A DNA stretch of 64,000 bases, taken from positions 15,054,007-15,118,006 of the forward strand of contig CM067086.1 in NCBI GenBank assembly GCA_034008185.1, in the 5' to 3' direction. The position numbers and the translations under genes were made by a program. The notes beneath the pieces are model-generated. The model saw only the letters and a list, made by a program, of their open reading frames with translations, had not been told where the DNA came from and searched no databases. Below are positions 1-12,100 of this stretch, in pieces; the first letter of the stretch is position 1; the number at the start of each line of letters is the position of its first letter. This stretch comes from Gorsachius magnificus. Taxonomy: Eukaryota; Chordata; Aves; Pelecaniformes; Ardeidae.

Positions 1-1639
1 ATACCTTTTGCTACAGATTCAAGACAATAATTTAGTCAAATGATGGTTTTTATCTCCTTCTAATTAAGATTCCAAAGTGGGAAGAAATAGGATTAGACAA
101 GCTAACTTCAAAATTGTGTCCTTTAAAGTGGTATGCACATAAGATAGATCTCTGATAATATTGCATATAATAATATATTGCTAGTAACTAACGTGTGAAG
201 ATTTGGGAAAGCAAGCTTTCCCAAAAATATAGCTACTGCAGCTTTTACCATAAACATGTAAAGTTTTCCTGGAAAGGGTCTACCTCATAATTTACAAATG
301 GAAAATGAACACTTATAAATATGAATTAAAAAACATTTTCATGCTGAATTAAAAAAAAACAACAAACAACCTTTAGAATACATTTCAGTCAATCTTACTT
401 TGAGTAAGAAGAGACAAGAAAAACTGAAACAGTTAAATGATTCTGCAGACTATAAAGAGGTGGAGTCCCTCCCACAAAACTGCAATCTAATAAAATGGGT
501 TTGACATTTAAATTTTTTAGTGAGGGGGCCAAACCATAAAGTGCTTTTTCACTTGTGAGCAATCCAGAGAAAAGCAAGGTCCCATGCCCTTATTTTAAAC
601 TGAAAAAGCAAAATGGTCTAGTGATGAAAACCCTTTTTGGAGAAATTTTGCCATAAATGATAGGTTGTGTATTTCTAACTTTTCTTACATAACTTGATTT
701 TAGAGTGGCATTTCAAGTAGAAGTCACTATTTTTACCCTAAATTGTGTATAAAACTAACCAGGAGCTTTCCAAAAACTGTAACATACTCAAAATATATTT
801 TCATTTCACATTAAACCTACATACTAAAGAAGTTATAGACTTAGTAGTACTTTGTATAAAGCACACTGTTGCTTGTAACGCACGGTGTGCTGCTTTATGT
901 TTTTGCCACCAGAACCAAACCTGACTGCTGACTCATCGCATTCTAACTGCAGAAACCCATTTTAGAAGACTGTATTCACATGCCTTCTTAATTCAATGTT
1001 CCCTTGCTCCCATTTTCTTATTGACCTCATTGCTCTAGTGAGCCTAGCTGTAGTCTGCCTCCCCTAATAGTATGAGGAAGAAAAACATATGTATTATAGA
1101 TTAGTGAAATGGGTACAGGAAGATCACAGTAGGACAGTGATCTAACATGTTCAAAACAGGCTAGTTTGTGTCAGTTCAGCTTATAGAAAGCACATGTCTA
1201 CCAAAACCTGAAGTTATTCAAAGGGGCTGCAGCTGAGCAATGAAGGGAGAAATTATACACGTGGGTCATCTACGCATGTCTAGGGCAACAGGTTGTTTCA
1301 AGAGTTCCACTACACCCATTTCCAACGCTTCTGCCCCATGGCTAATTCAATTCTTTTTACAGAGCTTCCTGCTAAGGCTTTTTTTTTTTCCTTCCAAATG
1401 ACATTACAAATTAGAATCCCAAATACGGCTGACAGAAAAAATTATATTCTGAGTCAGGATTCATAGTGAGGAAAAAACCCCCAAATATTCTAATTCATAG
1501 CTGTAATAAATGAGAATTTACTATGCTGTGAAATAAGGGTGCACGCTTCTCTGCACTTCTGAAAACAGTAAGAACATTTGTATTTTAAAACCAAACACAG
1601 GCTATTAAGCTTTTTGCTTCTAATCGACTGCTCAAAAGC

Positions 1640-2480
1640 AGTTGTTAAAATGGTTTAATACCTCACAATGCCTGGTTTCACTAACCGCATTCTCTGGAAA
1701 GTGAGAAACATTATAAAGGAATGTCTTTGGGAAAAACGCCCTCCTCCACTTATTTGCCTTTAAGTGGCTTCTGAAGAGGATACCTCTAGTTGAGAAACTT
1801 CTAGCACTCATGCAGAGATGACCTGCATGAAGAACTGGCTGCCTGATTAACTATTAACTACTCTCAATAGGATTAGATAATTAAAGACATTGATGACCAT
1901 TAATTAGGAGGAGGGCACCTTAATTTGTCACTTGATAGGGCCCTTTCAATGATTTATAGGTTAGGGCTACTTGCAATTGTGAAGGGGAGGGGGCAGTGAA
2001 GAGAGAGAACCCTTAAGTTACCTTATCAAGTGGCCAGCTAAAAAGGGCAGAGGGTCAAATAAGGGCCAAAGTGGTCACTTAAGGGTGAAGTCCCAAATAC
2101 CAAAGCAGTGCCAAGCCACATTGACCATCATTTGGTGATGGAGTAAAAAATATGCTAATTTATTGGTGGCAATTCTCTCTTTTTATGGTTTCAAGCAGTT
2201 AAGACAAGTGGCCTGCTTAAGAGCTTTTCATTTGAAAAGAGATTAAACAAAATGGTTTGTCAGGGATGCTTGGCTGTTTTATGTCTTTGTTAAAAAAAAT
2301 TTGTGCAGACTGTACCGATGACTATCACATCACCCTGAAAGCCATCTTCCATCTCTAAGCATTACTTGGTTAATAAATACATCAGCTCTAATTGCTTAAT
2401 AGTGCTATGTTCATTTGCTCTTTAGCAAGATTAAAATGAAATACATCTTTTGTATTACTGCCTTCTATCAGGACTGTCTG
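1640..2480. promoter_or_regulatory. Candidate long-range enhancer (probable PAX6 regulatory element) in ELP4 intron 9
   Basis: This compositionally complex, non-repetitive block is packed with homeodomain-type words. It has an OTX/CRX-type GGATTA (1870-1875), two TAATTA cores (1878-1883, 1901-1906) and four NK2-type TYAAGTG sites (1760, 1929, 2026 and 2076). It also has an octamer-like ATGCTAAT near 2152 and several perfect inverted repeats. It has no coding frame. In mammals the 3' introns of ELP4 carry the PAX6 downstream regulatory region and the SIMO element; that is established for mammals. That this block is one of those elements, or a bird counterpart, is inference from position and composition. 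I cannot say which named element it matches. Confidence 0.5.
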
Positions 2481-2639
2481 CATAAAGGTCACAGAAAAAA
2501 GTTTAAATTTAGTAGGAAATTTACTTAAGGACATTAGTGTAAATGATACTGTGTTTAAAATGACATAAAAGAGCGAAAGGTGATTTCAGTAATGCAAAGA
2601 AAATGGTTTCTGAATACTGATAAGGACACTTATCCCTCA

Positions 2640-3000
2640 TACCACACACAATTTTAGGCAGCATTATACATTAAAATCCCTCTACTGGGGTAATAACATG
2701 TAGCTACTTTCCCACCCACTAACACAAGTAAGAGCAAGTCATTAACATTTAATTAAATATGCTCCTGACATCCTTAGAAACATGTCACGCTTTGTTATTG
2801 AAGGTTGTGGCCTACTTTCTATGTACATTTTAAACCAAAATAAACTATTTATAACGGACCGATTTAGTGCAGCAAATGAGACATTTTTAATTAGAAGGCA
2901 TATTACAGTATTTTATAAAACCGTTCTGAACAGCAAACCCAGAACGAAATGAATTTACATCATCTGGTGCATATTTTATGTATTTCACAAAATGAAACAT
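2640..3000. promoter_or_regulatory. Possible conserved noncoding element, intron 9
   Basis: This block has mixed base composition, no repeat similarity and several TAATTA/TTAATTA-type homeodomain words (for example around 2750 and 2890). It lies close to exon 9 and to the stronger candidate at 1640-2480. The evidence is only composition and position, so this could be ordinary intron. Confidence 0.28.
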
Positions 3001-3062
3001 AAGAGATGGGATTAGCTCCACCTTTTGGGTTCTAAATAGTGAAACAAAACTGTTTCTCTTAC

Positions 3063-3169
3063 CTCAATGATGAACAGCTTCCTTTTTAATCTAAAAGCAA
3101 GGTCCTTCGTGTCTGACACATCACAGATCAAGCTATTAAGCCGAGGAATCTGATGTACGTGAACCAAAC
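3063..3169 (-). CDS. ELP4: ELP4 exon 9
   Basis: This 107-bp block supplies two bases that complete Gly and then 35 codons, [16 protein letters not shown] and onward to [13 protein letters not shown]. The acceptor is CTTTCCACAAG and the donor is TGAG|GTAAGA. It has no ATG and contains only a short open frame, so it was found by splice phase and similarity. The remaining ~43 residues (exon 10, the basic C-terminus) must lie left of the window, beyond a large intron that in mammals holds PAX6 enhancers. Confidence 0.96.
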
Positions 3170-6100
3170 CTTGTGGAAAGAAAGAGTAAAGGAGGGAAAA
3201 AAATTAAGAAAATGCTGTCATCCAGATGCATAAATTAGAGTCTTACAGCAGAATTCTGTATATTTACACACACTCATCCTCCCCTTTTTAAACTGGAGCT
3301 TACTACCAGGAGCAATGAAGCAAACAGTGCGATTATACTCAAGTAATCAAGCAGAATAAGATAAACAGAAATCCTTGTGCGAGGAAAACTAATTGCACTT
3401 TGGTACAGAAGTACAGATGTAAAGAGGGATCTTAATACTTGTCAAAACTACAGCCGGTTTGTGTGTGATTTTCTCTCGTATTTACAGTAAGCAAATATGG
3501 CTATCACCTTGCATGCTGCCCACGGCACCACTGAGTGATCTTTATTTTATTAAATGCACCAGTAAGCAGCCAGCAAAACAAGGCTTATGGGTTACTGATA
3601 ACCACTGACGCTCTAATGAGAAGTACTTCGTTTTGCGCCCTGAAAATGACTTTAAAAAAGTTTCTGGAAAATACCGATTTAGATGATGCTTTTTGATAAA
3701 TTTTAACCCCTATGCCATGCCAGGAGGAACACATTTTCTTCATGCAGGAGGCTTCTATAGCTGTTCAGATGTTTTTAACAGTACTAGGTGCACTGCAAGC
3801 TCTGCATTCTGTCAGCTGCAAGTCAAGCTGATTTTTTCTGACAAGGACGCTGGATGGTTTTTTGTGCAGCCTAATATAGTTTCTGAACAACCTAAGGGTG
3901 ATTTTCTACATCTGAAAACAAGGAAAATTCTACAGGGCTTCTCAATTACTGGCCTATATATGCTACTCATAAAGGCAGCGTCTAAATGGAAACACTGAAC
4001 ATTTAGAAAAGACATCTTACTTGAAAACGGCAGCTGTGAAAAAACCCAAAACACTAAAACCCTAATTTAAAATAGGCACGTATTTTTTCAGGGTTTTATT
4101 TATTTTTTTAAAAGGAAGAAAGTTTCCTAAAATTGAAATACTTTAAAAAGTGTAATTTTTATGGGTACTAATTACAAAAATTCTCAATAACATTAGAAGA
4201 ATATTTCTACACTTTGAAACCTTCTATCCCTGCCTCTGGTCTGGTGACATATAAGAAGTATTTTTTTTGATTTTGAGTTCAAAATATAATTATTATATAT
4301 AGGAACAGCAGATATAACACAGGGTTGTTTATATACAGTATTCTAAAAATTTTTTTTTTTTTTTTAAATTTAGGCAGCTTAATAAAATTATTCATGCAGG
4401 ATTCATTAAATAATGCAATAATTTAATCAAACTTCTCCTGAGTAATGTCAAAATCTTCCACCATCTGCAGTAAATAAATAATCTTAAAATACATTCTTAA
4501 GCAAAAAGAATCCACAAAGTTAAAACCATTAAAAATACCTATTTTTAGAACGTTAAATTAAGGTTGCTTAAACCTCAAAAGATATGGATATTGGCATATA
4601 ATTTTTATTACATAGTACCAGAAATGATTTAGCACACATTTGTACAGGAAACCAGGAAATAACTGTTAAAACACACATTGTCTTAAAGGATCTCTTCAGT
4701 AATGAGAAAAGGAGTATCAAATTGACAGAATTATGTTAGCATAAACAAATGCCACATCACAATTATACAGTTGGAAAAATAATTAGGCAAATTATTCTAG
4801 CTTTTGTTCACAGTTTCTTTTTCATTCACCTTTTTTTCAGATAATGAAACGTGCACTATTTTCATAGTCAAAAAGATTTTTGTCTGATTTATTAATTACA
4901 GCCTGCATACACACAGTGGTGTCTCAACACCATCTTTGCTTCTTTTTCTATATATTCTGCTATGGAAAACACTGCCACATTCTCACATGTTTACAGCAGG
5001 TTTTGGATAAGCAGTTTACTTTCAACTAAAGGTTTCCATGGAACTACAGTAGTATCACAATAATAATAGCTGTAATTTATGCACACTCAGAGCACCGCTC
5101 CGGATTAGCTAAACTGTTATTCACTGCTTTGGCTATGCATAACTCCTAATCTAATCTTTTAAAATTTAAATAGTTCTGCTGCAACAGCTAACAAAATCTT
5201 TGGGAAGCGAAATGCAAGATTAAACAAGATTACACATTTTGAAGATAAATAACTACACGACTTCTTATCAAAATTAGTTCCATATTTTACATGGCACGCA
5301 TATCCACATTATTTTGTTAAATGCATAAATGCCATAACTTAAAGCTGAAAAACAGAACATTATTTTTAGATAAAGTTTATATAGCACATCATTTAGCAGT
5401 TTATTCACCTTAATATAATATATGTTTTTCCATGTTCTCTATTTAAAACTTGGCAGATCAAAAGTATTGATTTCATGACAAGTTCAGCTCGCTGGTCAGA
5501 TGATTGCCAAGCCTCCTCTGCATGTGAATTCCCCAAAGCCTGCCTGTTGAGATGTACATCTGATTGAGCCATGCCTCAGTAATCCGGCTTGACAACATGC
5601 AAGGAGTTGCCATGTTTCCTTTGCAGCCTTAATGCACTTTACTGAAAATTTTCCTAACTCAGGACTAGTTAGCAAGGAGAAACATTTAAGAGAGATATTC
5701 TAAAATGAAATCAAACGCTACTTTATAGCAGATACCCAACTGGAGGGTAAACCGCTAAGTGCCCTAGAAACACTCAGGGCAGACTTTTTGCATTGCTAAA
5801 GATGGAACTTACCGTGGTAATCCTTGTATAATGGATTGGTTTCTCTCTCAGAGCCAATAAATGATTCAAGACCAACTACCATATCTGACAAGTTTGTTAC
5901 ACGTTCCATAATTGCTTTATTCTGTAAGACATGGAAACAAAATACACATCCTACGTGATGAAAAAGGTAATTAATGTTCATAGAGTAAGCCTTGGTCTTC
6001 TCAATGACAAACTGTGGGGGAAAAATAGGTCATCAATACTTAGAAATTATATTAGAGGGCTTTTTTGTTTAAAAAAAAAAATACTTGAAATTTCTGTCTA

Positions 6101-9100
6101 AAGAAAACAGGCATTTGTCAAGCAGAAACTGTAAAAGGGCTAACTCAGCACTAAATGTGTATTTTCCTAAATCTTCATAACATAAGCATTTGCTCACATC
6201 AGAGATATTTACAAGCTATGTGGCAGTTAAGCACCTCTCATTGACTTCTACTATGAGTCAGAGGACCAGCTTTTTGTGTCCTGAAAACTTTGGGTTTTAA
6301 TACACTTAGGCATATCACCTCTAATATTTTGAGCAAGCACAACCCACACAATTATTCATTTTTGTCATCAGTCAAACAAGATGGAAAACCAAAGCATTTT
6401 CTCCAGTATTTTTCTTTCTAAAAGTTCTTCTCTACGCAACATAGGAATCTAAAGCTTCAAGTTGCGTTATCATTTATGATTTATAAGTGATGCCTTTATG
6501 TCTTGTGCAACAATGTATTGTCATGTGCCTTAAATAAGCTTTTTTTCTGCATGGTTTTCCTTACTTAGTTTTATATAGCAGAAAGCAACATTCAAAGGTC
6601 ACAGTAGATATCTTCAGAGGTAACTCAGGATAAAATGTTCTTAAATGCTTTATGTCAGAATTTAATCAGAAAAAAAAAAAAAAAAGAGACAAATCTTTGC
6701 TAAAAAGCAAAGTATTTCTTGAAGGTAAGAAGTAGCTGTCTTAAAGCTGCCTGGACAGCTGGTGTATAGTTGTTCTTGATGGTTGTAGGTACTATACCCA
6801 TCATACCTTCAGGGGTATCGACACCAATCACCTCAAAATACCCATTCCAAGAATGAAGAATTAGCTCTGTAGCTCCAAGTTATAGTTTTGCATTTTTTAT
6901 CAATTTTAAAGCATTCTGTACATTCTGCACTTCTTTCACAAACTATATGACTGACACTTATTAAGAAAGGTCAATTTAAATACTGGTAAACTATTTGATG
7001 ATAAGAATTTATAAAGTAATTAGGAGCAGAGGGAAGGGAAACATCCCCAGATGTTAGAAAAGTCTATGCACTTTACTGACATACAGGTTTATTAAAATGG
7101 TTATCAATAAAAAATTGCTTTCATGAACCCACACTTCAATAACAGAGCATTTCCTAGCCACAGAGAAGCCTACGAAGCAGATGTGAAAGGTGAACATTTC
7201 CAAATCCCATCAAAAAATAATCTAAATTCTGGTTTTTGATCACTACATAAAGTACCTTGTGACCTGTCCTGCACAGCCCAATCTGCTCAGGTTACAAGGT
7301 CTAAATCCACTGATCCCATGACACGTTTACACCCCCTCCCTTCCCCACCTTATGGGCCAGATGGCATTAAATCCTGGGGACTGGTCTCTTTTCAAAGCCG
7401 CTACTTGTGCACAGGCCAAAATGATCTGTCCCCATGGATTCAGGGAACTTCAATTTTACCTACAAAGTCTAATGATGGATAATGATAAAATAGTGTTATA
7501 CTAGGAACTTCCTTTCTGAGGAGTAACATAAGTGATCTGAGGTAAGAGAACACATCAATCCCTAAACTTCGTTATTATATCCACATCTTAAATATTAAAG
7601 CTGACTTGCAAATTATTTCCTCTTCTAGGAAGAGAGAGACAGTATACTACATTTTAATGGAAACTTTTGGTCATGTTATTCTACAGAGGCAATCACTTAA
7701 AGATGGTATAAATATAAATCTGAGGTAGCCAGTGACCTCTATAAATCCACAGACCAGAAGTTACCATATTTTGCAAGTTCTTCAGCAGGCTGCTGGATGT
7801 TATTTGTATAAGGAAGAAATACAAAATTGTTACATAAATAAATAAACACTGATGATTTCTGGAAGCTAACCCAAACTCTTGCTATAAAAAAAATACTCTA
7901 TAATTTGACAAAATGTTTGCTGTCCATTAGTGTTTTTTCTTGCTTGTTTTGATAACAATGGGTTACAAAAACTATGGATAGAAAGATGCTAAATCATCAG
8001 CAAGGTATCCTCATCATTAACAGTACTACAAATCATAACAATAGCATCTTTCCTATTTGGTCCTAATTCTGGAAAGATTAAAGTGAGGGATAGCAATTTG
8101 GTACTTGCCTAATGATACATACTTCAGTATGTTGTTTCAGCTCTTCTGAACAGGTTTGCTTTCTTAAATTGTAGTCTGCTTGCCCATGTTGATTTTGTTT
8201 TTGTTTTTAAAGTGTGTCAAAATATTCTCCTGGCTTAATGCAGTGTATCTTGGGAAATATTTTGCACAGTGAATCGCCACACCAAACAGGCATTCGCTTA
8301 TGTGGCATTGTTGCCATAGATCTTTATCTATCATGTATTTTCTAGTTTGCAGTGTTCAGCACATTAATGTTGAATCAAAGCTGACGTCAGCACACAGATA
8401 GTTGTGATGTATGGCATACTGACATAAACACACAAATCATGTTGCCCCATCTGGGCTTGAAAATTTAACAGAGCTCCAGATCTTCCTCCAGCCCCATACA
8501 AATCTACCTCCTGCTTCTGGCATAAACTTGGCAGCTCTGGAGGTGAGCCAGGACATGGTTAGGAGGGAAGCCAGGAATGGGGAGATTCAGGGAAAGAGTT
8601 TGTTGGCAGCTAGAAGAGGTATTGTTTTAAATTACACTCAAAAATAAAATAAAATAAAAACTAAACCCAGTCTTGGAAAGTTTTCAGTCTTGCTAGATGT
8701 GCTGCAGTTTTTCTAAATTAGTTAGTTCAGCCAAAATGTAATTATTCTAACAATACGGTAGCAACCCTGTTGTGCAGGCTGGGATGGGCATCCATTCTAT
8801 CTCTTACTTTGTACTTGCTGTTTTAGACAGACATTTTCTTTTAAGCACAAACTTGTAGTATTTGGACTCAACCAAAGTGTACTTTCAAATCAATGTCTCA
8901 AGAAAATCCATGTAGCTAGTTGGATACGTAAATGGGAACCATACATATGTGTTTAAACAGCTTTTGGGAAAGGCAATTATGGAAAAAGATTGCTTTGTCC
9001 TACTAATTTATTTGCAGAATCTACATAGCTTTGAGTAATTATTTGTGTGTGTTTAAAAATACTTATTTACAAATAAAGCAGTTCAAAATGTATCATCTTC

Positions 9101-12100
9101 TGTGTCTGAGTATAAAGCATGGTATTCTACCAACACAAATATATGTATAGCCTGTACACTCAAACTCACATACTGAAATTAATACAGGGTGTTTCTACTG
9201 GACTGAGTTCTTAATGTACCACAATTTTATCATTACTACTATTAATCAAATCAATCTTGGTTCATCTGGATTCTGTATTAGGGAAAAAATCTATCTTTTC
9301 TACTCTGCTCTAATTTCTAGTTCTCTGATTTCCTGTCAATTTTTTTCTAATGCCCAGAGCTATGTCCTCCCATTTTTATTTTGTCAGTTTCTAAAGAAAT
9401 TCAAAACCTCACAAAATTTACATAATAAAAACATTTAAATTCTCAGTCCTTGCACTGCATTAAGTAAAGAAAAGTCAAAGAAAGGAACATTTTCTTAGAA
9501 TAACTTCAATTTTTCTACATAGTACATATAAACAATCAATAATTAAAAGGAAAGTAAGAGACTTATGTTAAAGATCTACAATGAGATCCAACTGGCCCCT
9601 GTATAAATACATTCAGCTCCTGAATCATGTGGGCTTTGTATGTTTGCATTTTTATTCTGATCAATACATTAACATAATTTTAATACTGATTTATATATTG
9701 CATTGAAAATAAGGTATTTTAAGACTATGTCTCTTCTCAAAGAGACATTAGGCCTATATTTTGGTAGAGGGCTACATTTAACTTCTGTGTCTTTCCAATC
9801 TGGTAATCTAATCCTATCACTGATTTCAAAACATTTAATTAAGAGTTAATAAATTGAATCCTAAAAGTGGGTTTCATTACCTAAAAAACTACTTATAAAC
9901 AACTGCTAGCACTGGGACAAACCCCAGTTTAAACAGTCAGTTGCATACATTCCATATGACAGCACAGAATTTAAAGATGAATTCAGATACTCCCCCCAAG
10001 TTTAGGTAAAGCTGTCATTGTAGGCAACAATTTCTGTTATTACCAACCAGTGAGTCCAGTAACCCTGACACTTCATTTGAAAGAAGGTCTCAATAATAAG
10101 CAGCAAGCAAGTTCATGCAAAGTAATATGAACCTTATGAACTTAAAGCAAATTCTGGTGTGTGTGTTTTCAAAAAAAGTTCAAAAATTGGTTTTGTCTTT
10201 TTTGTTTTTGTTACATTCAGTCATAAAGCTGAAGTAAGCTTAGCACTATAACATATGCAGCCACATTGAACTATAACAAAACACTGGCTGGATATTCAAC
10301 AGATGAAATAATTCTTGATGTTTTCTGAGACATTATAACACAATGATGTGGTAATGACTTTACAATATACCTGTATTTACCATTTATCATCATATCACCA
10401 CTACTTAATCTCCAAAGGATTTTAAATTGAAAAAATAAATTATTAATATTAAGAAACATGGCTTAAATATTTATCACCATTTGTTAATAATTACTGCTCA
10501 GAAAATCACAGAATTACCCATACATTTTATTTTGGTAAAAGAAGTAAGGTATTAGGCCCTTGTACTGGTTTTATAGAGAGATACAGTTTGTGCATTTTTT
10601 CATTATTCACAAATGCCCAAAATAAAAGATTAATAACCACTCTGCCAGAGAGTTTTGTATCAGTAATAAACAAAGACTGTAAAGTATAAAATTCTACACT
10701 TAGTCTGACTCCAAGTTGATTAGCACTGTTCTCAGTGCTTGCACACACCAAATCTACTAACTGAACTTTGAATTTTGGCTCTAAAATGAATGTGTACTCA
10801 GACAACTGGAATATAAGATGAGCAACAGTACACTAACCAATTTTGGTATGTAGAAATCTGTATCAATATCACAAGAAAACTGAATACAAGTGCAATGTCT
10901 TTGCTGGAAGACAGATATCCTAGAAATATACTTCAATGATTTTCTACAAACTACAATGCCTTCAGTGATGAGAAATCCACATATAGGGATTCTGGCTGAT
11001 TAGGCATCTTCTTTTACCTTTGAAGAACTTTACTGACTATAATAGAACTTAAGTATAAATATCTGTTCATACGGGTGAAATCACAGAAGCACTGATTTTG
11101 GTTGATTTGGCTATATGTACACTGTATTACATTAGCTAATTTCAAGCAATGAACAGCATCTTTGAATAATTTTATACAAGTTTCAGAAGCAAAGAGAGGA
11201 CATGTAGAAGACTTGGGCAGGTAATTAGATGCAACATACTCATAAAAACGGGAAGAAAGTAACAAAGCATCTGTTGGCCAATATGTTACAGTATGTATTA
11301 ATTCCAGATTTTGGTTGTTCTCTTAAAGTCGCTTTTAATAATGTTTGTCCTGATAGTCTACATAAACTCAAGAGTCTCTCAACTGTGAAACTAGTTAGAA
11401 CTAGTATTTGTGTTTCTTAAAAACTCAAAGCATTTGAGCCATGGTTTCCTTATCTTACACCTCAACCACTGTCACTGCTATGGGAACTCTGCAATGTTAT
11501 TATCAAATATATCAGATGAAGGCAGATGACACAGTATCCAATTAAAAAATCCTGGATAGATTTTCAGGAAAAATAATCAGCCAGGAACTATAAACTAAAT
11601 ATCCACACCCCCTCCCCCCCCAAAAAAAAGAAAAAAAAAAAAATCTTTGGATCTTCGTTGAAGATGGATGGCCTGGACTTGTCTGTTACTTGAGCTATAA
11701 AAGAATCTAATGCTAGCAAGCCTTGGCACCCTACAAAATAACAAGTATGTCTGTTTTACATTGGAGGGAAGACCTAAAGGCCAACAGTGAAATGAGCAAT
11801 GACTCAATATAGATAAAACAAGCAAGTCAATAACTTGCTGCTGAGGCCTACAAAAACGAAAGCGAGAACAACGACTACGTAGGTTAAATCAAACTTTCCA
11901 TCTGTTCATCTCCAAGTGCTTTACAAAAGACAGGCAAGTGCTGCATTCCTCATTTACAAGTCATGTAACAAGCACAAAGATGTCATGTGAGGTTGTCCAA
12001 AGTCACAAACCAGTCAACAGTGAGCCAGGAACCAAAATCAGCCCTGTCTATCCCCCTCTATTTGAGGCTTGGTTAAGAAGGCTGCATCTATGGCTTTGGG

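Larger units (their letters stand above)
1..3062 (-). other. ELP4 intron 9 (partial)
   Basis: This noncoding sequence lies downstream of exon 9 on the minus strand. The intron continues beyond the left edge. In mammals the matching region contains remote PAX6 enhancers. The block at about 1640-2480 is the most enhancer-like sequence in the window, and 2640-3000 is a second, weaker candidate. The remainder (1-1640) is AT-rich with a short imperfect hairpin at 856-898 and no gene. Confidence 0.85.
3170..5812 (-). other. ELP4 intron 8
   Basis: This complete 2643-bp intron has standard GT/AG ends on the minus strand. It holds two possible regulatory blocks (3440-3660 and 5450-5660) and a poly-T tract at about 4351-4365. 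Open frames on both strands around 3.7-4.05 kb overlap each other and resemble no protein I know. I treat them as chance frames. Confidence 0.85.

Noticed and set aside
3693..4054. Overlapping open frames on both strands (about 100 and 80 codons) in intron 8
   Set aside because: They overlap antiparallel, resemble no known protein, and sit within an intron between confirmed ELP4 exons; chance frames are likely.
10498..10520. AAATCACAGAATTACC, resembling a CR1 3' tail
   Set aside because: No CR1 3'-UTR sequence follows on either side; too short to support.
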